The notes under the pieces are model-generated. The model did not search any database and had not been told where the DNA came from. It was given only the letters and a program-made list of their open reading frames with translations. Source: Oscheius tipulae (lineage: Eukaryota; Nematoda; Chromadorea; Rhabditida; Rhabditidae). Taken from it: a stretch of DNA of 64,000 nucleotides. Below, piece after piece: positions 55,028 through 64,000 of this stretch. Where the stretch lies: NCBI GenBank assembly GCA_037178975.1, contig JASJZH010000002.1, forward strand, positions 6,003,501-6,067,500, read 5' to 3'. The first letter of the stretch is position 1, and every line of letters starts with the position of its first letter. The translations under genes and the position numbers were made by a program.

Positions 55028-58000
55028 CTAGAATCTCTCGACCCCGTTGCTCCGTATGGTGCTTCGGCGTTCTTGTTCGTCAGCCTCGAGAGGGAACTTT
55101 TTCCTCTTGACGGGAGCTGTTCTCATGGGCTCCTGGCTGACTTCCAGGACTTGGGAGCCTCGTGGGTCAGAGGAACAGCTAACAGCGTCTCCTTCACTGC
55201 CACTACTGGCTCCCGACTGATACTGGGAGATCTGCCGGAGCCATTCGTTCGTCTTACTCGTCGGCGTCATCTGCTTCTCCTTGTCATCGGTGCTGGCCGT
55301 GCTCGGAGCACTTCGGCTGATCTGCTGCGCTTTGACCATGTTCAGGATACGCTGTCGACTGCTGAGGTAGGATCTAAAGAAGCTTTTTTATATTTTTTTC
55401 GGCAATTAGAATACCTGCTATTGTAGGCCGAGCTTGTTTCTGGTAGACAACAGACTCCCGTCCTGATCCACCTGGTCACGACTAGACGAACCTTCTCGTT
55501 TAGGAGAACATGCAACACGAGGATGAAAACTCCTTGTGTGCAATTCAGAATGGTAAAGATCCAGGCAAAGACGGTCCCTGTTCCTCCTTTGATAGCTGTC
55601 AGGAAGCCGAAAACCCATGTGATTCCGAGGAGACACAGCAGCATGACAGAGCCCTGAAAAAGGGCTATAAATTAGTGAGAGAGAGAGAGAGAGAGAAATA
55701 AAGAGACCGGAAGGCAAAGAGACAGAGGGTATCAAGCAATTGTACTTACCTTGAGCCATCCCACAACCCGATCTCCAGTCGTCCTGTCTCTACTTTTCAC
55801 AGACAGTACCACTCGAAGAGCGATGAACAGGAAGGTGATGTTGGCGAGGATGACGATAATGACAGGGACCACAAAAGCCCAAATCGTTGGTGTTGTCGTG
55901 TCTATCCAGCAGCTGAAGCCAATTATAATCTTTTCAACGAGATCTACTCACTATGTATCGGTCCCGTAGTTCTGCCACGCCACACCTGCTGTGACCCCTA
56001 CCAGAACTGCTGGGAACCCGTAGCAGAAGATGTAGTAGAGAAGAAGACGGGTCTTGGAAGGCTCAAAGACTTGGATGAGCATCATGTAGAGCTGGTATCC
56101 TTCCAGAAGCATCCAGCAGAATGAGGCTGTGAAGAAGAAATGCAGAAGGATGGCCACAACTCCACAGCCGGCCCGATTTCCTGTCCTGTCGATCCCGATC
56201 ACGAAAGTAAGCTCGGCTATGAGAAGACAGAGACAGAGGTTCCGATGAATAGTGTTTCTGACATTGTATAGGGATCTGAAACCATTGTTACAATATTGTG
56301 ACAGGACTCTACTTGAAGGCAGTGAAGACCACGACACAGATGACCAGACAGACAATGGACAGAGCACATCCGATTGTCGAGACAACATCGAGAGCTGCTC
56401 CTGGTGAGCCAGAAGTCGAAGATATACGCCCAGAGACATCCATCAAGATAGCGAAACTGGTAAGGTGAGTACATGAACATTGGGAAGAGTCACGACTGGT
56501 GGTTAGGAGCTGACAGCCGTCGCCACTCCATTGCCTGAAAAGTTTGAAAGTTGATGAAATTGCTGATCAGTGAATGAAATTTATCAAAATGACCCCAAGT
56601 TGACCGATCGATAACGTAAAATTGAGACTACTATGCTTCCCAAAACTCACTTGGTCGTGGTATTCCAGAAGACACAGCGTGGATTAGCAACTCCAGTCTT
56701 CTTTAGATGGTAGAAGGTGAAGGTGACTGGCTGATCGGAAGGTAGTCTAAAATTTATCTAGCTTTCCTTCTGGAGCCGAGTTTACTGTAAGCTCCTGGTC
56801 GCATCATCCACAGAAGCTCCAATGACATGAGAATTGATGACAGTTGAGGGATCCGTAGAGAGAATCGATCCAAAAGTTGTGAAGACATAGTAACCGAGAT
56901 GAAGACGATTGCGATCTAGAGATGGAGAGGCATCTTCCGCAGCCCCTGGTGAGAATTGAGCCTGGGAGACGGACATCATAGGGTTGAAGGGAGCTGAGGT
57001 CTCGGATGAGGAGGTTTCTGAACCGAGAGACTTTTTCGAGGATCATTCGAACTTACTCAAAGTGCTGACAGATGGTAGAGTTATGACAGGAGAGTTACTG
57101 AATCCGAAGGAGACTGGGGATGAGGTATCGTCACCAAAAGCCTGGGCTCCAAAGGAAGGACCGAAAGAAGAATCGTCCATGGGCATGACCGGCATTCCTG
57201 CTGTTGCCAACTTTGGATTGAAGGTTTCAGGCTTCTTTACCTCGACCTCCATGGCTAAAAAAAGATTTGCCTGCTTACTGGAACTGGGTACCCCAATTCT
57301 CGTAGTTCAACTTGGTCTGCCCGCCCTGATAACTGTAATCGGCCAAAAGAAGAGTCGTCTGTTCAAGAACACTCATCAACCTGAATGAGAGAGGAAAACT
57401 TCGCCAAATTTTAGTTGACTCACGCCGAGGCTTGGTCAATTCGTCGAGCGTCATCTAATTCGGACCAGACTGGAACGACAACAGTTGACAGCAGCTGATC
57501 GCCCGAAGCTCCGAGGTTTTGTGTGAAAGAAGAAGCTCGGGTGAGACGTGCATTTCTGTCATTGAGCGTCGAGTATTGGGTCTTGGCTAGGTCCAAAACG
57601 TCGCTGGATAGAGAGACAGATCCGAGGATATCACCTCCGAAGAGAGAAGCTGCCGTGTTGCTGAAAGACTTAGGTGAGAGACAGAGACAGAGAGTCAGAG
57701 AGACAGAGACAGAGACACAAAGCGACAGAGGGACAGCGACAGTTCCAGTAGCTCCACATGTAGAATCCAGTAGCTCCGGAAAGCGACGAGCATCAACTAT
57801 CCTTGGGTAGAACTGTCGACACATCTAAGTACTGTAGCGCCAAGCTTATGTTAACTTGTCATTTCCTGTCAAGCATAATCTGCATCTGTTTCGGAGGCAC
57901 TCTGAGTATTCTGCCCAATGCGCTCCTATCGTCTGGTCGTCAAATATACTCGTCAACTGTTGTTAGTGGCAACTAGCGAGCCGATAGCAAGTTTTGGAAG

Positions 58001-61000
58001 GAAATGCAGGTTAGTTGCTTAGTAAGTCAGCGGGATTGATAGATACATAAAGAGACAGAGAGGAAGAGAGAAAGAGACAAACAGAGACAGAAACAGAGAA
58101 ACAAAGCGAAATAGAAACATGAACTTACTTCAAGTTATTGGCCAGTTGAGCTGAGACGTCCTCCGCCGGATCATTTCTCTCCAAAGATCCTCGTACTTGC
58201 GCTACCCACTTGTGAGTACAGTTACTTGTATTTGGTGTATCCCATTGTCCTGTCCGACAGTTACAAAACCTTGAAATTGTACCTGAAACATTGTCAATTA
58301 CTCTCTCATCCTCTCTCCGCATCTGACCAACGATATTCTCCGGATCCGGGCAGTCAATGATGGCATCTGTGCAGACTCTGGTCTTCGGGAAGCGCACCCC
58401 ACGTGCCGTCTGTTCTGGGCAGTATCGGGCGGGACCGAAAAGATCTTCAACGGCTTGGCTGCTGAAAGCGAGAGGCTTTTTTGTCAAGGTCGCTGGTTGG
58501 AACGCCTGCGGGGTCTGTTACTAACTCGGAACGAGTTCTTATGGCATTTTCGCACTGTGGGGGAGACGGTTTTACGGACCGGTCACTCTCTTTTGAAACG
58601 AGAGCCCCCGCGGGAACGTTTGTCTCTTGAGGAGAACAAGCACATTAGGAAAGAGGTCGGAAAAATGTTAAACGTGATGACTATTAAAAATTGCAAATCT
58701 AGAGGGTATGTGAGAGACCTTAGGAAGAAGGGTACAGTGAGATTGAGACAGAGATGGCACAGAGGCAGAGAGACAAAGACTGGAAGACTGACCTGATACT
58801 GGGAAATGACTCAAAATTATATGGGAATATAATGCCTTTTGAAAATTCCAAATCGAAAGAGTATAGAAGATCAAAAAGACTGATCAAGACCACCATCTAC
58901 GTAGTCTCTTCGCCGAACACACCCAGTACAGATTACTCCCAAAAATCACGAACCTGTTGACTGCTTCACTAACTCCACTGCTTTTCTGGGTAAATATGAC
59001 TAATAGGAAGAGTATGCAAATCATTGGACTGCCACTTTGCAGCCTGCGGCCAAGTCGGACCGGTTAGTAGAATGAGTCAGCTCGTGGTGGGAAAATGTGA
59101 GAGAGAGAGGGCGGTCGCCACAGGATCAAGGCTGCTGTGACGGGTGCAATGTGATAGGTTCAGTAACTAAGGGGACTTGTGGGTTGAACTCACTCTCCAC
59201 TGCCTTTAAACACAGGTCCCGAGGTGGTCGTCTGCACCGAGACCTTCTGTTTTGGGCGCTCTTCGCCTAAAATGGCGGGAACTGTTTGGTCTCTCTGTTC
59301 CTTACTGTTCGGGGCGAACTGACAAACGTAGTTGGCGACATTGTCACAGTTCCTCGACACCCAGCGACCTGTCCCGTCCTGTCCAATGCTCAAAACGGTA
59401 CATCCGAGTCCGGAAGATAGGTCTGAGCCGGCTGGCCTGAAATTGACCTCCCTATACTGTTTGTTATTGACACTTCGCGCACAAATAGAGCTGATCGCTT
59501 ACGTGTAGGAGCTGGCACTGTAGGGCGTTCCATCTAGCCAGGTAGGACCGGCGGGGCTCTGGATCAATCCAATCCAAAAATCGACGTCCTTTCCCAGTCG
59601 AGACGCTTGTTTGACCAGCTCGTCCTCTTGAAGTTGACTGAGAGAGGTGGGTAGCTGACCGCCTTTAGATCGACACTGTTCAGCTGCCTGACTTTGGGTC
59701 AGTTGGTTCCTGGACTTGGAGTCGAATGAGATCGAGTAGCATCTTCCAGACATGTAAAAAGATCCGGATTTACACGTTGCTTGGACTTCTAGAATTTCAT
59801 ATGAGAGTGAACTGAGGGTTGGATACCATTGACACAGCGCATTCGGTATTGTAGTTGTAGTTCTTCTTTGACTTGACAGGGAGTATCGGGGAAGAGGGAT
59901 GAGACGTCGGAGATCTCACAGAAGGGCATTCCTTGGCATCTGAAAATTCATTTGATGAGACAAAGAGACAGAGAAGGATATTTTCTGTTCAAACATCGTC
60001 TTTCAGACATAACTGACATATTGCGCTGTCTCCGAGCATTCGCAGCAGTCAGGAAGCTGGATGAGAACAGCTATCAGCTGAGCCCATTCTACAATCAACA
60101 AGAGGGGAAGAGTGGTCCAGTGAGCCAACAGAGGAGTTACCAAGATCGCTTCCTAAACGATGACGACAGAAGAGAAATGGTCAAGACAACTTCCGGGAAG
60201 GATTTGTAATCGTGGGGGACGTGGAGACCGTCAAAGATGCCACATAAGTGACTGTGATAGACTATGTTGTTTTGAATAAGATCGATAAAAATATTATAGA
60301 GGAGCGGCGGAGACAAATGAGAATATGTAGGTCAGTACCTTGGACTTATATGGGAACTTTGTTTGGGAACTGCACGGGTGTTTCTAGGTGCACTACCGGG
60401 CAGCGAAAGACAGATACAGAGAGGCAAAATAGCATGAAAATTGGAGTTCTAACAGGAAAAGATAACTGTAGTGCCACTGTCACTCACCGATTGACCAAAG
60501 TCTGCAGCGAGTCTGGATTTGAGCAAGTCAAAGGAAGAGCATCCGAGTTGCTTGATCCAATACAGCGATAACCAGCCTATGCTCATTCTTTTCTAGTTAG
60601 GACTAGTGACTTACCACTGAACCATAGGAAGCGTAATCCACTACAATAGTACCGCTGTTCGGACACGAAAAGGACAATTTGTCAGAAGCGCAGACAACTT
60701 GTTGTAGAGAAGACGCGTCGGAAGGAGCTCCACTGGTCTGTTGCTCACATTGTTGACCGGTAAAGCCCGTGGGACAGGAACATTGGGGAAGAGCTTCACC
60801 TTCTAAAGACACTTCCAGCTTCCTCTGACAGACAGCGTAGTTGGTCAAGTCACAACTTTGAGACTGCCACATAAGGTAAAGAGTATCGCTTTGTAGGGAG
60901 ACACAAACTTCTGTAAACCATTCGATTCGATCATAAAAACCATACCATTCCAATCGGGAAAGATATTCGGCTCTCCAGACTTCCAAAACAAGCTGGATAC

Positions 61001-61725
61001 CAGATAAGAGCCGGGGTAGGATACCCAGGCTGGAATTGAACCGTTCGCCTTTGCTCTAACTGCCGTCCAGATACCCAGAGTCGATCTGTCTTGATTTAAA
61101 CCGGCAATTAGAACTCCTTGGATGTAGGTCGAGAGGAACTTCTGCTCGTCTTCGGACTGTGGCAGGGCCAGAGAGCCGTCTCTGTCTGTACAGTAGCGAG
61201 CAGCCTAGGAGACCTATATGGAAAACGGGAGGGTAGACTCACATCGTTCCATTGGAAAGCTGTTCTGACAAAAGAATAACAGGACGTGGAGTGGAAAACT
61301 TCGTCGTTGCGACATCTTTTGGCTGCGGGACTGACTGAAAAGTTGTCTTGTTAGGGGTTCTTTTGTTTCTTTAGAACCTACAAAAACTGTATCGCAAGAC
61401 TGTAACCTTTTAAGCAGTAGCCTACGGGGCGTTTACTACTCTCTTGAAAAACTAGGGTGTGTCCTCTAATCTCTGAAATTTTCCCAGCGACTGGCACTCT
61501 CAAGAACAGTGTTTGCCCATGAACTTGTGACGAACTCTCTTTAACAAGAAAAAGTTTTAGACTTACTGCTATTTACAAGGCAAGTGCCACCATTCTGACA
61601 GAAATTGACATCTCGACAGGAGGTGGACTGCCCTAAACGGAGGTCAATTTGGTTCCAAAGTTATCCAAACCCTTCAAAGAGAGAAAAATATTGAATAGCA
61701 GGAGAAAAAGCAACGTAATCTTCAT
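55028..61725 (-). CDS. Latrophilin-type adhesion GPCR with C-type lectin and EGF domains
   Basis: Cell-surface adhesion receptor. A signal peptide ([11 protein letters not shown]) is followed by EGF (C-Q-N-G-G-T-C), C-type lectin 1 (W-N-D..Y-C-T-D), EGF 2 ([12 protein letters not shown]) and a SUEL/rhamnose-binding lectin over three exons ([25 protein letters not shown]). Next are C-type lectin 2 (D-F-W-I-G-L), HormR ([13 protein letters not shown]), a GAIN-like region and GPS ([18 protein letters not shown]). The GPS cleavage triad H-L-T and tethered agonist are intact. Seven helices follow ([22 protein letters not shown]), then a tail of about 130 residues. Lectin/EGF additions suggest the C. 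elegans LAT-2 type (from memory). Middle GAIN exons were not traced one by one. Confidence 0.9.
57745..57985. repeat. Foldback/MITE-like element, copy D (GPCR intron)
   Basis: Shares GTTCCAGTAGCTCCAC, GTTAACTTGTCATTTCCTGTC and AAGCATAATCTGCATCTGTT with the other copies, and ends with GTTAGTGGCAACTAGC, roughly inverted relative to its left end. It lies next to a GACAGAGA run in an intron of the latrophilin gene. Confidence 0.6.
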
Positions 61726-62894
61726 GTCTAATTAGTGGATTTCGGGACAATAGACCCGAGATGGTGAAATCAGCTGCTGGCGATCCGGAAAGAGGCGCGG
61801 AGACACTGGTGTTCGAGTGGATCCGACGGGCGAGCGATTCGAGAGAGATACTCCCACAGTCGCGACATATTGCCATCTGCTGCTGATTCACCATTATCTC
61901 ACGTTCCGTTTTGACTTTCAGCATTTTGATAATCAGAATCAAATATGTTTTTCCGCGGTATAATCTTCAGATGGATAAAATGGAGACTATCGTTGTTGCG
62001 CGTCTGTTCATTCTAACACTGTCACCCTCTGTAATCCTCAATGTTGTTAAAACGGTCTTCTGACTCTCTTCTAATGATAGATCCGATCTCCATTGCAACT
62101 GCAAAAGTTAAATAGTTTGTCTTACACATCGCTGTTTAGATAGGGTCTCTTCCCAATAATTCATATGGAAATATTTTATAACATAATAGCAGTGTCAAAA
62201 AATTCAGGGGTTTCATCTAGACAGCATTTATGAACTGTATCGGTTTTTTAAAAGTATCGGATGCATTCCAATAGTTCCATATTTTCACTGCGACTAGGAT
62301 TCTTCCAATCTTCCATCTCAATTCGAATAGCAATCAGGTAGGCGCTCTCCAAAAGAATACCATTAAAATGTTTTGACTCTTTCAATCCACTCCCTAAAAG
62401 ACAGTCTGTCTCCCCCTATCCGGTGTAATTAGCCTGTGTCCTTGTCCTTCCATTCCCTGCCCGTTCGGGGATTCCGGGACCTTTCTCTTTTTGTGGCCAG
62501 TAATTGGCGTGAGAGACAGCCTAAAAGATGAATTTACAAAGAACAGTTCATAGCCCTAAAAAGCTCGTGATATCAACTAACAATATAAGTGTTTGAGTGC
62601 AAAAAAAAGGGGGAGAAAAGAAATACAATCCCGCAAGGAAAGGCCGGGTGAGATTCTACCACAATGAAGAGGACCCATAGAAGTATGGTGGAACGTTAGA
62701 TAGTAAGAGTTGTATGACTAGAACGGGTGACGGGCGGACGGGAGCAGCTCGGTCGAACAGACCAAAAGGGGGTGAGCAAGGAGCAGTTAGGCCGAGCTGC
62801 TCGCCACTGGGAAACGGTTTGAAGATCACCAAGAAACAGATCAGTTGGAAGGAGGGAGATCAAGTTCACGACCAGCGTGGACGGAGATTTCGGC
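61726..62894. other. Intergenic region
   Basis: About 1.2 kb between the latrophilin start and the stop of the last gene. No exon or RNA gene is recognised. Presumably the latrophilin promoter plus the 3' flank of the next gene. Confidence 0.4.
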
Positions 62895-64000
62895 TTAGAC
62901 ACCGCGGCGAGACATATGCTCCATGACGATTTCCTTAGCGTAGGTACGGAAGGCCACTGCTAGACCATTCTGCCAGAACTTGAGCATGGCGCGTTCCTGA
63001 AGAAAAAAGCTTTAATTGAAAAAGTGGACCATTTTTCGACTGAGACTCATTGAGATGGTACGGGAGCCCCACATCAAAGCGTGCAGCCCAGCTCACATTT
63101 CCATATTCAGGCTCAAGATGAGATTTTTCAGACAAACAATGTTCTGCAAACTTGCAGATTTTGTTGTCATCTACAACTTTGCAGTACATTACAAATCCGG
63201 AAAATGTCGGCTTCTGCTTCAAATGAACGCAGAAAAAAGAAAAAAAAACTCACATTTTCTGTACATTGTGGGACGAACTTCAACGGATCGCCTCGAACGT
63301 TATCCCGAAACTTGCGGTCCTGTGCCATCTGCTGTTCCAGCTGGTACAGTAGCTTTGCCCGATTCAGCCAAGTCTCTCGAGCCTCCTGCATAGCCGCCTT
63401 GAGAGTTTTAATATTGATCTCCTCGTCCAGAAGCAGATTTCTGTATCTGGCCAACAGTTTTGGTAGCTTGGTCGGCATCTCAGGACGGTCCATCACCTCG
63501 AAGCTGCACTTCTCGAGCTCCTCTTCCTCCTCCTTCTCGGAGATGATCTTGACCCGGAAAACGGTCTTCGGAATGGGAAAGGGAGCCATGCAGCCCATCA
63601 GATTGAACCTAGAACAGAGTTGTTGCCAGTCGACAATAAATATCTCAGCCAGTCACCCATAAATATCTGGTCTAATCGCGAGCGAGAGATATACGTAACA
63701 TGGCCGTCACAGACGGACCTCCCGAGTGAAAACAGAAAGACTTCTTCCTATATCCAATTCAAAGCAAACACCAGCTGCGGTCCTCTCCCTCTCTTCTTGA
63801 CTAACACACGTAGGCAAGAGAGCGAATTGGCTGGTACCAGATGGCTTCCGGACCATAAAGGTTCCTTACCTCTGAGGCTCATGGTATCGGTCGGTGTTCT
63901 TGTTGATCCGTAGACATCCAATGGGCAGAAGATTCGAGATGGCCAGCAAGAACTGCTTGATTTGAATCTTATTGTTTCCCTGGGCGACGAGCTGAAAGTC
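62895..64000 (-). CDS. Unrecognised conserved-looking intracellular protein (5' end outside window)
   Basis: Three exons on the minus strand. The 5'-most (running out of the window) encodes Q-L-V-A-Q-G-N-N-K-I-Q-I and L-P-I-G-C-L-R-I-N. The second (about 63253-63608) encodes N-L-M-G-C-M-A-P-F-P-I-P and an acidic run (E-K-E-E-E-E-E-L-E-K). A predicted coiled-coil/helical part with L-A-R-Y-R-N-L-L-L-D-E and W-L-N-R-A-K-L-L-Y-Q-L follows. The last exon encodes E-R-A-M-L-K-F-W-Q-N-G-L-A-V-A and ends H-M-S-R-R-G-V with TAA at 62895. No signal peptide or membrane segment is seen. Helical basic/acidic composition would fit a component of a complex, but I cannot assign a family. Confidence 0.65.

Noticed and set aside
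1-64000. tRNA, rRNA, CRISPR or telomere-like sequence
   Set aside because: Looked for B-box-like GGTTCRA, clustered direct repeats and TTAGGC runs by eye; none convincing. A covariance-model search would settle tRNAs.

Overview
The window is nuclear DNA of a nematode, most likely a chromadorean. The evidence is two cuticle collagens with the nematode cuticle-collagen N-terminal domain, a WAGO-type Argonaute, a UDP-glycosyltransferase (UGT) tandem array, a non-alpha nicotinic receptor, a CALHM channel and a lectin-rich latrophilin. Introns are mostly 35-60 nt with GT..TTTCAG borders. Several genes have a 3' splice site 1-12 nt before the ATG with no evident upstream exon, as expected for spliced-leader trans-splicing. 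I cannot name the species. Gene models below were built by joining exons by hand with phase checks; coordinates span first to last coding base, introns included.

Layout: 1-490, 3' end of an unrecognised + gene; 1660-4240, nicotinic receptor subunit; 4.3-8.7 kb, no gene found; 8731-12637, synaptotagmin; 12704-18620, two tandem minus-strand UGTs with the remnant of a third gene's tail between them; 20592-21757, a secreted 8-cysteine (PAN-like) protein; 22102-23080 and 24934-25946, two convergent collagens sharing about 835 bp that look identical, with a small secreted protein (23238-23659) between them; 29368-32079, a second secreted protein with the same 8-cysteine module; 32.4-32.9 kb, Argonaute pseudo-fragment; 33551-38094, RGG-tailed Argonaute lacking the slicer residues; 38.1-39.1 kb, decayed LINE; 41343-41899, ACOT13-like thioesterase; 41962-44728, eIF2D; 45428-46424, NDUFB6-like complex I subunit; 46587-48166, CALHM channel; 48173-51119 and 51675-55013, head-to-head ABCG5-like and ABCG8-like half transporters; 55028-61725, latrophilin-type adhesion GPCR; 62895-64000, 5'-truncated unrecognised gene.

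Three themes stand out. (1) Recent duplication and conversion: the collagen inverted repeat, the UGT tandem, the Argonaute fragment and a foldback element family of about 240 bp with four copies. (2) Loss of catalytic residues in recognisable families: the Argonaute and both ABCG halves. (3) Very tight convergent packing: four tail-to-tail pairs have stop codons only 6-66 bp apart, so their transcripts must overlap. The most novel-looking item is the shared 8-cysteine extracellular module in the genes at 20.6 and 29.4 kb, which also share an exact intron position.
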